Positions 17,298-27,617 are shown, counted from the first letter of the stretch. The stretch is DNA of 64,000 nucleotides from Tyzzerella sp. An114 (GCF_002161055.1 NZ_NFLT01000004.1:62001-126000); one strand, 5' to 3'. The notes: generated by a model from the sequence alone, not told the origin. Program-made: numbers and translations.

Positions 17298-17792
17298 AGA
17301 TTAATCCAGCCTCCATTTTCAAAATATTAATAATTGATTAAATTTCCGTTAAATAATATTTAAATTAAATGATTTCCAAAGTATTATAATAATTAAATTT
17401 AGTAATTTCAATAATTGTAATAAAATTTTAGAAAATTTATTGTTTTTCTTAAGAATAAGCATATTTTATTTAATATTTATATAAATTAATAAATTTTTAT
17501 CAAAAAAATATATGATTTATCCAATATTATATTATTAAGGTTTTCATAATATTACAGTATAAAATTTTATTGAAAAATGGTTAAATTAAGGTTTATAAAG
17601 TCGAAAATAGCTGTTTTTGGTTTAAAAATTAATAAAAAATCAATGTGATTGAAATATCTATAACAAGTCGGTTTTTTAAAAAAAGATTGTGAAAAACTAA
17701 CTAAAAATTGTGTTTTTTCATAGATATATATTGAGGTTTGAAATTATATATTAAAGTCTTTAAAAATTACATTATAAATATGAAGATTTTCA
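17298..17792. other. AT-rich intergenic region without recognisable genes
   Basis: About 500 bases between the divergent glycosyltransferase and the gene at 17872. It is extremely AT-rich with no open frame, hairpin terminator or RNA motif that I could support. It presumably holds the glycosyltransferase promoter. Confidence 0.6.
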
Positions 17793-17821
17793 TTGACAAA
17801 GATGGTTTTTTGAATGATAAT
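17793..17821 (+). promoter_or_regulatory. Sigma-A type promoter
   Basis: TTGACA, 17 bases, GATAAT, located 51 bases before the GTG start of the small protein gene at 17872. Confidence 0.7.
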
Positions 17822-17871
17822 AAAATCGTTATTATATTTTTACTTTTAATTATTTCAGGGGGATTAATAAA

Positions 17872-18069
17872 GTGTCTAAAAAAGAATCTGAATTTGACCG
17901 TTATGACAGAATGAGAAAGCTTCAAAAGGAGGCCGAGGCACAAAAGAAAAGGTTCGAAGGTGAAGGCAGGAAAAAGGGAAGACCTAAAATGACCAATGCA
18001 TTTTCGGGTAAACATCGTTTAAAAAGCTATATGCTTGATGATGAAGACGAATATTATGAATATTTATAA
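17872..18069 (+). CDS. Small charged protein of unknown function
   Basis: A 65-residue hydrophilic protein. The first 45 residues are rich in Lys, Arg and Glu and are probably helical (ESEFDRYDRMRKLQKEAEAQ). A GRKKGRPK stretch resembles an AT-hook-like basic patch. The C-terminus is acidic and tyrosine-rich (DDEDEYYEYL). GTG start follows CAGGGGG by about ten bases. It has its own promoter and terminator directly upstream of spoIIE. I do not recognise the family. The basic RGRP-like core suggests nucleic-acid contact only as a guess. Confidence 0.7.
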   Translation: MSKKESEFDRYDRMRKLQKEAEAQKKRFEGEGRKKGRPKMTNAFSGKHRLKSYMLDDEDEYYEYL

Positions 18070-18077
18070 TAATAAAA

Positions 18078-18107
18078 AGGCGCAGTCATATGACTGTGCC
18101 TTTTTTT
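18078..18107 (+). terminator. Intrinsic terminator
   Basis: Stem AGGCGCAGTCAT / ATGACTGTGCCT (one G-U pair) followed by seven T. Confidence 0.9.
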
Positions 18108-18111
18108 GTTG

Positions 18112-18176
18112 TGTCGAAAACTTTTTTTAAATAACATCACAATATGACAAAAAAAACAGGCATATTTTCGTATAAT
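18112..18176 (+). promoter_or_regulatory. Spo0A-type promoter of spoIIE
   Basis: A perfect 0A-box core TGTCGAA is at 18112-18118. A second, reversed box-like TGACAAA is at 18145-18151, overlapping a -35-like ATGACA (18144-18149). TATAAT is at 18171-18176, giving 21 bases between the -35 and -10. Bacillus spoIIE and spoIIG promoters show the same unusual long spacing and dual 0A boxes, so this arrangement fits Spo0A activation at sporulation onset. Confidence 0.72.
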
Positions 18177-18203
18177 CAAGAATACGGAAAGGGGTTTGTT
18201 TAT

Positions 18204-20543
18204 ATGGAAAAAATAATATTAGACAGTAAATTTCAAAATATAAAAAAAACAGGAAAAAATGACATTATTAAAAAAAGTGCTATATGTGTTTTTGCTTTTT
18301 TATCAGGAGGGACGAATGTATTTAATATATTTTCGCCCTTTGGATGTTCTTTTTGTACAATATTTTTTGGTGAGGGTATTATATTTTATATAACTGTGGT
18401 TTTGTCTGTTTTAGGGCGTTTTGCTTTGGGAAACAGTCTTTTAAATTTAAAATATGTCTTGTGGGGATGTATAGCAATAGTTATTAATTTTATAGCAAAA
18501 AGAATGTCATTAAAAATAGATATATTTAAAAAAGCCTTTTTGATGGGTTTATCACTGTTTTTAGGTGGAACTGTTTTATCAATATTTTATGGTATTTCAA
18601 AATATATTATCATAACATCGGCATTGGAGGGAGTAGCAGTTTTTGCCCTTTCTTTTGTTATTATGAAGGGATTTTATACAATGAGAGACAGTCCCAACAG
18701 AAAGTTATTATCCATTGAGGAGACAGCCTCCCTTCTTATAATGTCAGCTATATGTATAATAACTGTTGGAAATATTGAGATATGGAATATAAATTTTAAA
18801 ATGTCATTGTCTGTACTTGTTTGTATATTGTTTGCCTATCGGCTGGGACCTTCTGGAGGAGCTTTTGGAGGAGCTTTTGTGGGATTTATGCTTATGATAT
18901 GTTTTGAAGGAAGTGCTGATTTGTTTTCTGTTTTGACAGTGTCATCAATGGTTAGTGGAAGTTTAAGAAAAAACGGAAAAATTACGTCTGCTTTTGGATT
19001 TATAGCTGTATCGACAGTAATGGTTTTCTATATAAACATGGAGCTTTTAACATTGTCTTGGTTTAAAAGTCTTATTACAGGGATAATTTTATTTATGATT
19101 ATACCTGAAAAGACTTTTGAGTTTATAAAAAGCTATGATATGAATGAAAATGTTTATGATAGTAGATATTATATGACAATGAAAAATATAACAGAAAAAA
19201 ATTTAAAAGAGTGTTCAGACTCTTTTTATGCCCTTTCAGATACATTTAAAAAACTTGGAAAAAATAAAAAATATAATGCTTCAAGTATAAAAACTGTAAT
19301 TGACGAAGTTGGTGGAAAGGTTTGCAAAAACTGTGGATTGTTTTCTTACTGTTGGGAGAAGGATTTTTATAATACATATAAAATTTTTTATGATAGTGTG
19401 GGACTTTGTGAAAATAAAGGTCAAATTTTTGTTGATGATTTTCCAAATAATTTCAAAAAAAATTGTGCCAAAGTTATTACGATAGTTTCGGAAATAAATA
19501 AGGATTGTGAAGAATTTAGGTCAAAGATATTTTGGGAAAATAGAATAAAGGAGAGTAGAGACCTTGTTGGAGAACAGCTTTTTGCTGTTGGGAAAATACT
19601 TGAGAATATAGAACAAAGAATTGATGTGAGACAAATATTTAGGGAGGATATAGAAAGAGAGATAAAAGCCTATTTTGATAAAAAATCCGCTGAATTTTAT
19701 TATATTACAGCTGTTGAAAGTGGAAAAGGTGAGATAACAGTAAAATTTAAACTTAAAGATTATGTTATTGAAAAATCTTTCATTGAGGAGACAGGAAAGA
19801 TTATAAGTAAAGTTTCTGGAAGAAAAATGAGACGTGAAAAAACTGATGATAATAGAGTTTTTGTTTATAGAGAGGCTAAAAGATATAATGTTGCATCTTC
19901 ATCAGCAGTATTTTGTAAAAAAGGTAACACTGTGAGTGGTGATAATTTCACATTTTTACCGTTAGCGGAAGGAGAGTTTGTCGTAGCCTTGTCTGACGGT
20001 ATGGGTTCAGGAGAGGAAGCAAACAGAGAAAGTTTTTTTGCCATAGAGCTTTTAGAGAGATTTTTTAAGGCAGGTTTTGACAGTGATATATCAATAAAAC
20101 TTATAAATTCAGCATTACTTTTAAATTCAACAAAGGATAGTTTTGCAACTCTTGATATATGTAAAATAGATACCTATAAAAAGAAAGCTGAGTTTGTAAA
20201 AACCGGTGCAGCCTCATCATATATAATGCGAAATGGAAAAGTTATGGCAGTGAGACAGGAAACATTGCCAATAGGTATATTTTCAGGTGCTGACATAGAA
20301 AAAAGTAGTTATGAGATACGTGACGGAGATATTATAATTATGATTACTGACGGTATAGAGGATATAATCGAAAAAAATACAGGTGAAGATGAGAAATGGT
20401 TTGAAGATATATTTTCTGTTTTTAGAAGTAGTAATCCTAAAGATATAGCGGATTATATAATGAAAGAGGCTATAAAAAAAGCTGGAGGACAAGCTAATGA
20501 TGATATGACAGTTGTTGCATCGAGAATATGGGAGGGACTTTAA
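18204..20543 (+). CDS. spoIIE: Stage II sporulation protein E, membrane PP2C phosphatase
   Basis: Dephosphorylates SpoIIAA to release sigma-F in the forespore and takes part in asymmetric division. Of 779 residues (Bacillus 827), about 25-320 form roughly ten membrane helices, about 330-550 the central oligomerisation region with a CKNCGLFSYCW cysteine cluster, and about 570-779 the PP2C domain. The PP2C domain includes VALSDGMGSGEEA and IIMITDGIEDIIE, carrying the metal-binding Asp residues. ATG 18204 with AAGGGGT eleven bases upstream is chosen. The frame is open 20 codons earlier, but that segment carries the promoter. Confidence 0.96.
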   Translation: MEKIILDSKFQNIKKTGKNDIIKKSAICVFAFLSGGTNVFNIFSPFGCSFCTIFFGEGIIFYITVVLSVLGRFALGNSLLNLKYVLWGCIAIVINFIAKRMSLKIDIFKKAFLMGLSLFLGGTVLSIFYGISKYIIITSALEGVAVFALSFVIMKGFYTMRDSPNRKLLSIEETASLLIMSAICIITVGNIEIWNINFKMSLSVLVCILFAYRLGPSGGAFGGAFVGFMLMICFEGSADLFSVLTVSSMVSGSLRKNGKITSAFGFIAVSTVMVFYINMELLTLSWFKSLITGIILFMIIPEKTFEFIKSYDMNENVYDSRYYMTMKNITEKNLKECSDSFYALSDTFKKLGKNKKYNASSIKTVIDEVGGKVCKNCGLFSYCWEKDFYNTYKIFYDSVGLCENKGQIFVDDFPNNFKKNCAKVITIVSEINKDCEEFRSKIFWENRIKESRDLVGEQLFAVGKILENIEQRIDVRQIFREDIEREIKAYFDKKSAEFYYITAVESGKGEITVKFKLKDYVIEKSFIEETGKIISKVSGRKMRREKTDDNRVFVYREAKRYNVASSSAVFCKKGNTVSGDNFTFLPLAEGEFVVALSDGMGSGEEANRESFFAIELLERFFKAGFDSDISIKLINSALLLNSTKDSFATLDICKIDTYKKKAEFVKTGAASSYIMRNGKVMAVRQETLPIGIFSGADIEKSSYEIRDGDIIIMITDGIEDIIEKNTGEDEKWFEDIFSVFRSSNPKDIADYIMKEAIKKAGGQANDDMTVVASRIWEGL

Positions 20544-20600
20544 TAAAATCTTTTACTTTGGTATACTTTATTAAGATTTGTACCGAAAGGAATGATTTTT

Positions 20601-21977
20601 TTGCGAAGAACCGCTTTAAATACAATAAAAAAATATAACATGATAGAAAAAGGAGATGTAATAATAACAGGAATTTCCGGTGGAGCTGACTCTTGTGCTT
20701 TGTTACACTTTTTATGCTCTATAAAAGAGCATTATAATTTATCAATATACGCTGTTCATATAAATCATGGCATAAGAGGTGAGGAGGCAGACGGTGACCA
20801 GCGTTTTGTGGAGGAGTTTTGTAAAAGTTTAAATGTGCCTTGTAAAAGTGTTTATTATGACATAAAGAAAAAAGCTGTTGAATGGGGATTAGGTGAGGAG
20901 GAAGCCGGAAGAAAAGCAAGATATGATGAGTTTTCAAAACTTGCAAAAGAGAAAAAAGGTAAAATTGCCGTTGCCCATAATATGAATGACCAAGCAGAAA
21001 CTGTTATTATGAGAATGTGCCGAGGAAGTGGCATAAAAGGCATAGGTGGAATAGCACCTGTAAGAGAAAATATAATACGTCCTCTCATAGAGTGTCCGAG
21101 AAATAGTATTGAAAAGTATTGTATAAAAAATAATATAGATTACAGAACAGACTGTACCAATGAAATGGATATATATACAAGAAATAAAATAAGGCTTAAT
21201 ATACTTCCTCTTATGAGAGAAGTAAATGAAAATGCCATTGAAAATATAGCAAGAACTGCCTCAATAATATATGAGGAGGAGGAGTATTTAGAAAGTCTTA
21301 CAGAATATAATTATGAAAAATGTCTTATATCAAAAAATAAGGGTAATGTTGTTATTGACATAAATAAAATAAAAGAATTTCATAATGTAATGATAAGACG
21401 AGTTTTAAGACGAGCTTTAAGAGATATAAAAAAAGACATAAAAGATATATCATACACACATATAGAGAGCATAAATGACATTTTAATGAAAGGAACAGGG
21501 AAAAAAGTAAATCTTCCTTTTGGTATTGTATGCGAAACTGAATATGAAAAATTAAAGATATATAATGAAAATCATACAAAAAGCGAAGGATATTCCTATA
21601 TTTTGACTCCAGAACAGAAAATTTACATAAAAGAAATAGGTAAATATGCACTATTATCGTTAAATCAGCAAAAAAAGAATTTTGGTCTTTTTAACGTATG
21701 TACTAAAGTATATGACTATGATAAAATCAATACGGACATTTATCTGAGAACACGAAGGGCTGGGGATTATATAACCCTCAAAAATGGTAAAAAGAAAGTT
21801 AAAGATATTTTCATAGATTGTAAAATACCTTCAAAGGAAAGAGATGTTTTCCCTGTACTTTCAACAGATGAAAAAGCCATAAGTCTTGTAGGTCTCAGAG
21901 ATTCAGTTGAATTTTATATAACTGAAAATACAAAAAAAAGGGTGTATTTTTACATTTGGGAGGAAAAAGAGTTATGA
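20601..21977 (+). CDS. tilS: tRNA(Ile)-lysidine synthase
   Basis: Modifies C34 of the CAU-anticodon isoleucine tRNA to lysidine so that it reads AUA, a codon heavily used in this AT-rich genome. The protein has 458 residues. The PP-loop ATP-binding motif GISGGADS is near residue 24. HINHGIRGEEADGDQRFVE and HNMNDQAETVIMRMCRG follow as in all TilS proteins, with a C-terminal substrate-binding domain. ATG at 20592 touches the GAAAGGA site, so TTG 20601 is the probable start. The stop overlaps the hpt start (ATGA). Confidence 0.95.
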   Translation: MRRTALNTIKKYNMIEKGDVIITGISGGADSCALLHFLCSIKEHYNLSIYAVHINHGIRGEEADGDQRFVEEFCKSLNVPCKSVYYDIKKKAVEWGLGEEEAGRKARYDEFSKLAKEKKGKIAVAHNMNDQAETVIMRMCRGSGIKGIGGIAPVRENIIRPLIECPRNSIEKYCIKNNIDYRTDCTNEMDIYTRNKIRLNILPLMREVNENAIENIARTASIIYEEEEYLESLTEYNYEKCLISKNKGNVVIDINKIKEFHNVMIRRVLRRALRDIKKDIKDISYTHIESINDILMKGTGKKVNLPFGIVCETEYEKLKIYNENHTKSEGYSYILTPEQKIYIKEIGKYALLSLNQQKKNFGLFNVCTKVYDYDKINTDIYLRTRRAGDYITLKNGKKKVKDIFIDCKIPSKERDVFPVLSTDEKAISLVGLRDSVEFYITENTKKRVYFYIWEEKEL

Positions 21978-22504
21978 AGGAAAAAATAGAAACCCTGATT
22001 TCAACATCTGCAATTGAAAAAAGACTTGATGAGCTTGCAGAAGTTATAAACAGTGATTATAAAGGTGAAGAAATATATCTTGTATGTGTTTTAAAAGGTG
22101 GAGTATTTTTCATGGTTCAGCTTTCAAAGAGACTTACAAGTCCTGTTTCACTTAACTTTATGGATGTTTCAAGTTATGGTGATGGAACTGAAAGCAGTGG
22201 ACATATAAAGATACTTATGGACCTTGATGAGTCTATTGAAGGTAAAAATGTTCTTATAGTTGAGGATATTATCGACTCTGGAAGAACTTTAAGTCATCTT
22301 GTAAATCTTCTTAACAGCAGAAACCCAAAGAGTCTCAAAATTTGTACACTTCTTGATAAGCCTGATAGAAGAGTTTCACAGGTTGATGTTGCATATACAG
22401 GATTTACAATTCCAGATGCTTTTGTTGTTGGATATGGTCTTGACTATGCTCAGAAATACAGAAACCTTGATTATATAGGTGTAATTTCTTTTGAAGAGGA
22501 ATAA
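21974..22504 (+). CDS. hpt: Hypoxanthine phosphoribosyltransferase
   Basis: Purine salvage enzyme converting hypoxanthine or guanine with PRPP to IMP or GMP, 176 residues. The PRPP-binding loop LIVEDIIDSGRTLSHL is clear. VLKGGVFFM and the purine-contact VGYGLDYAQKYRNLDYIG complete the family pattern. It is coupled to tilS by an ATGA overlap. The tilS-hpt-ftsH order is a classic Firmicute cluster. GGGAGGAAAAAGAG in the tilS end provides the ribosome site. Confidence 0.96.
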   Translation: MKEKIETLISTSAIEKRLDELAEVINSDYKGEEIYLVCVLKGGVFFMVQLSKRLTSPVSLNFMDVSSYGDGTESSGHIKILMDLDESIEGKNVLIVEDIIDSGRTLSHLVNLLNSRNPKSLKICTLLDKPDRRVSQVDVAYTGFTIPDAFVVGYGLDYAQKYRNLDYIGVISFEEE

Positions 22505-22528
22505 AAGTTTTATTTTATAAAACATAAG

Positions 22529-22559
22529 CGGTACAGATTTTTAAATCTGTACCGTTTTT
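22529..22559 (+). terminator. Intrinsic terminator after hpt
   Basis: Twelve-bp stem CGGTACAGATTT / AAATCTGTACCG with a TT loop and T run. Confidence 0.9.
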
Positions 22560-22746
22560 AGGTGAAAAAAATTAATATTTTTAATGTATTTTTTTATGTA
22601 CATATTTTGTAGTTATATAATTGATAAAATATATTAATTTTGTTAATAATAAAAATGTATTGTGTATAAGTATTTTTCTGATTTTTTACGTTTATGTTTA
22701 TGGAGAATTCTAAGGGATAATGTATGCAAAACCTTAGTTGTCTAAG

Positions 22747-22775
22747 TTGCAATTACAATTTAAACGTGTTAAAAT
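22747..22775 (+). promoter_or_regulatory. Probable ftsH promoter
   Basis: TTGCAA, 17 bases, TAAAAT. Transcription would start about 35 bases before the TTG start of ftsH. The 250 bases upstream hold nothing else recognisable apart from a small CTTAG-TTGT-CTAAG inverted repeat. Confidence 0.55.
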
Positions 22776-22815
22776 GAAAAGACATTCTTACAATCAGTCT
22801 AGGAGGGAAATAATT

Positions 22816-24771
22816 TTGAAGAAATTTGGTTCTACAATTGGTTTGTACGGACTGCTATTTGTAATTATTTTAGCAGCAATTTTCGCTACAAACAAAAGCT
22901 TCGGTCAGAAAGAACCTGTTGAGTTTACATACAGTGACCTTACACAGAGTATAGAAAACGGAAATGTAGTGGAGCTTCAAATTCAGAATAGTTCTGAAAT
23001 AACAAACTACGGAACAGCCAGAGCAGAGCTTTCTGATGGAACAGAAGTTATAGTAAATATTCCAAGTGTTGATACATTTATGGACTATGTCCAGAGTGAA
23101 AATACAGATGGCTCCATAAATATAAAAACTCCAAGTATTCCTAAGACAAGTCTTCTTATGGCAATACTTCCAACGATTATAATGGTAATACTTATGATTA
23201 TACTTTTTACATTCATGTTCCAGAAAATGAATGGTGGCGGAGGCGGAAAAATGATGTCCTTCGGAAAAAGTAAAGCAAAAGTTACCATTGATGACAAAAA
23301 CAGAGTTACATTTGAAAATGTTGCAGGTCTTGATGAGGAGAAAGAAGAGCTTAAAGAGCTTGTTGAGTTCCTCAAAGAGCCTAAGAAATTTGTTCAGATG
23401 GGTGCAAGAATACCAAAAGGCGTTCTTCTTGTAGGACCTCCGGGAACAGGTAAAACTCTCCTTGCAAAGGCAGTAGCCGGTGAGGCATATGTACCATTTT
23501 TCAGTATTTCTGGTTCAGACTTCGTTGAAATGTTTGTCGGCGTCGGTGCATCAAGAGTTAGAGACCTTTTTGAACAGGCTAAAAAGAATTCACCTTGTAT
23601 TGTGTTTATAGATGAGATTGACGCCGTTGGACGTCGTAGAGGTGCAGGTCTTGGCGGTGGACATGATGAGAGAGAACAGACACTTAACCAGCTTCTTGTT
23701 GAGATGGATGGTTTTGGTGTAAATGAAGGTGTAATTGTTCTTGCAGCAACAAACCGTGCTGATATACTTGACCCTGCTATTCTTAGACCAGGACGTTTCG
23801 ACAGACAGGTTTATGTTGGTAGACCTGACGTTAAAGGTAGAGAGGCAATACTTAAAGTTCATGCTAAGGGTAAACCTCTTTCACCTGAAGTTGACCTTAG
23901 TGTAGTTGCTAAGACAACATCAGGATTTACAGGTGCAGACCTTGCAAATCTTTTAAATGAGGCAGCTCTTTTAGCTGCTAGAGCTAACAAAAAAGTAATA
24001 GAAATGGCTGATATACAGAGTGCCTTTGTAAAAGTTGGTATTGGTACAGAGAAAAAGAGCAGAGTTACTTCAGAAAAAGAAAAACTCATCACTGCATACC
24101 ATGAAGGTGGTCATGCAATACTCTTTGAGGTTTTAAGCGAGTTAGACCCTGTACACAGCATATCAATTATACCAACAGGTATGGCAGGCGGTTATACTAT
24201 GCCTTTACCTGGTGAAGATAAAATGTATATCACAAAGAAATATATGGAACAGGATATCATAAGTTTCCTTGGTGGTCGTGCTGCTGAATATATTATATTT
24301 AAAGATATAACAACAGGAGCTTCAAACGATATTGAAAGAGCCACAGCCCTTGCAAGAAGTATGGTAACAAAATATGGTATGAGCGATATTTTAGGACCTA
24401 TACAGTTTGGAAATGACTCTGATGAAGTGTTTATAGGCAGAGAAATGGGACACTCAAGAAATTATGGTGAAGATGTAGCTGCAACAATAGATAAAGAAGT
24501 AAAGAGAATTATTGATACAGCTTACGAGGAAGCTATAAGACTTATTAAAGAAAATATTGATGTTCTTCATGCAACAGCTAAAATACTTGTTGAAAAAGAA
24601 AAAATCACAGGTGATGAATTTAGACAGCTTTTTAAAGAGGCAAAAGAAGCTAAAGAGGCTAGATTAAATGTTGTTGAAAATGAAGAAAAAGAAAAAATCA
24701 ATATTTTTGATGATACAACAGAAGAAAATAATGATTTGAATACAGATGACAAAAAGGAAGGAGAATTTTAA
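22816..24771 (+). CDS. ftsH: ATP-dependent zinc metalloprotease FtsH
   Basis: Membrane-bound AAA+ protease for quality control and regulatory proteolysis, 651 residues. Two membrane segments lie at about 10-25 and 112-136 with a periplasm-facing domain between them. The AAA module has Walker A GPPGTGKT at 207-214, Walker B VFIDEID, and the SRH arginines in [17 protein letters not shown]. The M41 protease domain has zinc motif HEGGHAI. The C-terminus is acidic ([16 protein letters not shown]). TTG 22816, seven bases after AGGAGGG, is the best start because upstream codons do not match the family. Confidence 0.97.
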   Translation: MKKFGSTIGLYGLLFVIILAAIFATNKSFGQKEPVEFTYSDLTQSIENGNVVELQIQNSSEITNYGTARAELSDGTEVIVNIPSVDTFMDYVQSENTDGSINIKTPSIPKTSLLMAILPTIIMVILMIILFTFMFQKMNGGGGGKMMSFGKSKAKVTIDDKNRVTFENVAGLDEEKEELKELVEFLKEPKKFVQMGARIPKGVLLVGPPGTGKTLLAKAVAGEAYVPFFSISGSDFVEMFVGVGASRVRDLFEQAKKNSPCIVFIDEIDAVGRRRGAGLGGGHDEREQTLNQLLVEMDGFGVNEGVIVLAATNRADILDPAILRPGRFDRQVYVGRPDVKGREAILKVHAKGKPLSPEVDLSVVAKTTSGFTGADLANLLNEAALLAARANKKVIEMADIQSAFVKVGIGTEKKSRVTSEKEKLITAYHEGGHAILFEVLSELDPVHSISIIPTGMAGGYTMPLPGEDKMYITKKYMEQDIISFLGGRAAEYIIFKDITTGASNDIERATALARSMVTKYGMSDILGPIQFGNDSDEVFIGREMGHSRNYGEDVAATIDKEVKRIIDTAYEEAIRLIKENIDVLHATAKILVEKEKITGDEFRQLFKEAKEAKEARLNVVENEEKEKINIFDDTTEENNDLNTDDKKEGEF

Positions 24772-25167
24772 ATGGAATACAATGTAAATTGCGGAATAAG
24801 CATGGAAATTGAAAGAGTTGTAACAAGCACAGATACAGCTGTACATTTTGGAAGTGGAGAAGTTACAGTTCTTGCAACACCTGTTATGATTGGTTGGATG
24901 GAGGCTGCTGCTTTAAATGCAGTTAAAGCTGTTCTTCCAAAGGGATATGACACAGTAGGAACAAGTGTAAATGTTTCACATATGGCAGCAACACCAGTAG
25001 GAATGAAAGTAAGAGTTGTTGCTGAAGTTATAGAAGTAAATGGAAGAATGCTTACATTCAAAGTTAAAGCATATGATGAAATTGATAAAATAGGCGAAGG
25101 AACACATGGCAGAGCGATAATAGAGACAGCTAAGTTCCTTAACAAGGTAAACAACAAGGGCAAATAA
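24772..25167 (+). CDS. FlK-like hotdog-fold thioesterase
   Basis: Protein of 131 residues with the single hotdog fold of fluoroacetyl-CoA-thioesterase-like enzymes. Recognisable parts are VLATPVMIGWMEAAALNAV (central helix), VGTSVNVSHMAATPVGMKVRV (strands including the HxxxTPVG segment) and the C-terminal GEGTHGRAIIE. The substrate is unknown; relatives hydrolyse small acyl-CoAs. Its ATG immediately follows the ftsH stop codon, so it is translated from the ftsH message. An AAGGAGAA site lies in the ftsH tail. Confidence 0.85.
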   Translation: MEYNVNCGISMEIERVVTSTDTAVHFGSGEVTVLATPVMIGWMEAAALNAVKAVLPKGYDTVGTSVNVSHMAATPVGMKVRVVAEVIEVNGRMLTFKVKAYDEIDKIGEGTHGRAIIETAKFLNKVNNKGK

Positions 25168-25181
25168 TAACTTTGGTTATT

Positions 25182-25208
25182 AGGGCGGAGTGTTCTCCGC
25201 CCTTTTTG
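25182..25208 (+). terminator. Intrinsic terminator
   Basis: GC-rich stem AGGGCGGAG / CTCCGCCCT, TGTT loop, T run. It closes the ftsH unit. Confidence 0.92.
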
Positions 25209-25245
25209 GATTTTATTTATTAATTATTTTTAGGGGGAATTTAAA

Positions 25246-26190
25246 ATGGCAGTTGATTTAAGAGGAAGAAGTTTTTTAACATTAAAAGACTTTACAGCAG
25301 AGGAAATTGAGTATCTTGTAGACCTTGCAAAAGATTTAAAAGATAAAAAGAAAAAAGGAATATTTGAAAAAAATCTTTTAAACAAAAATGTAGCTTTAAT
25401 ATTTGAAAAACCTTCAACACGTACACGTTGTTCTTTCACAGTTGGAGCTGTTGATGAAGGGGCACATCCTGAATATTTAGGAAAAGATGATATACAGCTT
25501 GGATATAAAGAGACTGTTGAAGACACAGCAAGAGTTTTAGGAAGAATGTTTGACGGTATAGAGTTTAGAGGTTTTTCACAGGAAACTGTTGAAAAATTAG
25601 CTGAATACAGCGGTGTTCCAGTATGGAACGGTCTTACAGATGAAGACCACCCTACACAGGTTCTTGCAGACTTCCTCACAATAAAAGAAAAATTTGGCAA
25701 ACTTAAAGGTATTAATTTCGTTTATGTTGGAGACGGAAGAAATAATATGGCAAATGCTCTCATGATTGGCTGTTCAAAAATGGGACTTAATTTTGCAATA
25801 GGTTCACCAGAAAGCCTTTTCCCAGAAGAAAACCTTGTAAAACTTTGTGAAGGTTACGCAAAAGAAAGCGGAAGCACAATAAAAATAACATCTGATGTTA
25901 AAGAAGCTGTTAAAAATGCAGATATAATATATACAGATGTATGGATTTCTATGGGTGAAGAAGATAAAAAAGCTGAAAGAGTTGCTCTTTTAAAAGATTA
26001 TCAGGTTAATGATGAACTTATGAACTCAACAGGCAATGAAAACACAATATTTATGCACTGTCTCCCAGCTGTAAGAGGATATGAAGTTACAAATGAGGTT
26101 ATAGAGGGAGAAAAATCTGTTGTATTTGATGAAGCTGAAAACCGTATGCACACAATAAAAGCTGTTATGGTTGCAACTCTCAAAGACTGA
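25246..26190 (+). CDS. argF: Ornithine carbamoyltransferase
   Basis: Makes citrulline from ornithine and carbamoyl phosphate, 314 residues. Carbamoyl-phosphate site STRTRCSF (S-T-R-T-R) is near residue 59. HPTQVLADF and the ornithine-binding HCLPA loop ([12 protein letters not shown]) are conserved. No other arg gene is adjacent, so the catabolic (arginine deiminase) or biosynthetic role cannot be settled from context. AGGGGG lies eight bases before the ATG. Confidence 0.95.
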   Translation: MAVDLRGRSFLTLKDFTAEEIEYLVDLAKDLKDKKKKGIFEKNLLNKNVALIFEKPSTRTRCSFTVGAVDEGAHPEYLGKDDIQLGYKETVEDTARVLGRMFDGIEFRGFSQETVEKLAEYSGVPVWNGLTDEDHPTQVLADFLTIKEKFGKLKGINFVYVGDGRNNMANALMIGCSKMGLNFAIGSPESLFPEENLVKLCEGYAKESGSTIKITSDVKEAVKNADIIYTDVWISMGEEDKKAERVALLKDYQVNDELMNSTGNENTIFMHCLPAVRGYEVTNEVIEGEKSVVFDEAENRMHTIKAVMVATLKD

Positions 26191-26204
26191 TATTAAAAAG
26201 CATT

Positions 26205-26240
26205 AAGCGGGCTTTATATTTTATAAAAGTCCGCTTTTTT
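26205..26240 (+). terminator. Intrinsic terminator after argF
   Basis: AAGCGGGCTTT pairs with AAAGTCCGCTT across an AT-rich loop, followed by six T. Confidence 0.8.
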
Positions 26241-26280
26241 TAAAAATTCTTTTATAACTCTTTTAGTTAGGAGGAATATT

Positions 26281-27246
26281 ATGAACAATAAAATACTTGA
26301 TATTTTAAAAAATACTGAAGGTTATATTTCAGGAGAAGAAATAGGAGAAAAACTTGGAGTATCAAGAACAGCTGTATGGAAAGCTATATCAAAACTTAAA
26401 AAAGAAGGATATAATATAGAAGCTGTAAATAACAGAGGTTATCATATTATTGATGATGTGGATATTATAAACGAAAAAGAAATACAGGACGCTATTCATA
26501 CAGAAATTTTAGGCAAAAAAATAATATTTAAAGATACAGTTACATCAACAAATGATGTTATAAAATATATTGCCGAGAAAGGCGAAAAAGAAGGAACAGT
26601 TGCTGTCTCTGAAATACAGACAGCAGGCAGAGGAAGAATGGGGAGAAAATGGGAGTCTGAAAGGGGAGATGGACTTTGGTTTTCAATACTTTTAAGACCA
26701 GATATTGACCCAAGAAAAGCTCCTATGCTTACACTTTTAGCTGGTCTTTGTGTCTGTCGTGCTGCAAGGAGAGTTACAGGACTTGATGTTTCTATAAAGT
26801 GGCCTAATGATGTTATTATAAATGACAAAAAAATATGTGGCATACTTACAGAGATGAGTACAGAGATACAGAAAATAAATTATGTTGTTGTTGGAATAGG
26901 TATAAATGTAAATACAGAAAACTTCCCAGAAGAACTTTCAGATGTGGCAACATCCCTTAAGAAAGAAGCTGGTAAGGATTTTTCAAGAAAAGAACTTCTC
27001 AACGAGGTTTTAAAAGATTTTGAAATGTATTATAACAAGTATGTAAAATATGGAGATTTTTCAATATTTACAGAGGAATATGAAAAAATGTGTAATACAA
27101 TAGGCAGAGATATAAACGTTATAGGTAGAGAAACATACCCTGCAAAAGCTGTTGGAATAAATGAAAGCGGAGAACTTATTGTTGAGAGAGAAAATGGAAC
27201 TAGGGAGATTGTTTTTTCCGGTGAGGTTTCTGTTAGAAGGAGGTAA
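26281..27246 (+). CDS. birA: Biotin operon repressor / biotin-protein ligase
   Basis: Bifunctional BirA of 321 residues. Residues about 1-60 form a winged helix (ISGEEIGEKLGVSRTAVWKAI). The catalytic domain has the biotinoyl-AMP loop GRGRMGRKWES and the KWPNDVIINDKKICGIL signature, with an SH3-like C-terminal domain. It can therefore both attach biotin and repress transport/synthesis genes, as expected in Firmicutes. GGAGG lies seven bases before the ATG. The next gene follows after eight bases. Confidence 0.95.
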   Translation: MNNKILDILKNTEGYISGEEIGEKLGVSRTAVWKAISKLKKEGYNIEAVNNRGYHIIDDVDIINEKEIQDAIHTEILGKKIIFKDTVTSTNDVIKYIAEKGEKEGTVAVSEIQTAGRGRMGRKWESERGDGLWFSILLRPDIDPRKAPMLTLLAGLCVCRAARRVTGLDVSIKWPNDVIINDKKICGILTEMSTEIQKINYVVVGIGINVNTENFPEELSDVATSLKKEAGKDFSRKELLNEVLKDFEMYYNKYVKYGDFSIFTEEYEKMCNTIGRDINVIGRETYPAKAVGINESGELIVERENGTREIVFSGEVSVRRR

Positions 27247-27254
27247 TTATAAAA

Positions 27255-27608
27255 ATGGATGAAAATATACTTGCAGCGGCAAGCTGGGAAAAGCAGAAAT
27301 TTTATTTTTCAAGTGAATATGACGCTATTCCCCAGTCTATAAAACAAGATATACAGATAATGTGTGTTACAATGGCAGAAAAACTTTGTTGTACATTTAT
27401 AATGCGTTTTGATGAAGATGGAAATGTATATTTTGAGACTGTAAGAGGTGAAGATGACTTTGATTTTGATGAGATAGGAGCAGAACTTGAAATAAAAAAA
27501 ATACAAAGAAAAGATAAAGAACTTTTAAATGCCCTTCGTCTTTGGTATCTTATATACAAAACAGATAAAGGCGAGTCTGTCAGAGAAGAATTACTGAGAA
27601 ATGAATAA
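27255..27608 (+). CDS. Conserved clostridial protein of unknown function (DUF6145-like)
   Basis: Acidic cytoplasmic protein of 117 residues with no signal or membrane segment. It begins MDENILAAASWEKQKFYF and contains CCTFIMRFDEDGNVYFETVR, a beta-hairpin-like acidic stretch. I recall this type of gene between birA and coaX in Lachnospiraceae, annotated as DUF6145, but cannot confirm the match here. It is in the birA transcript, closed by its own terminator. Confidence 0.65.
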   Translation: MDENILAAASWEKQKFYFSSEYDAIPQSIKQDIQIMCVTMAEKLCCTFIMRFDEDGNVYFETVRGEDDFDFDEIGAELEIKKIQRKDKELLNALRLWYLIYKTDKGESVREELLRNE

Positions 27609-27617
27609 AAATTTTTT

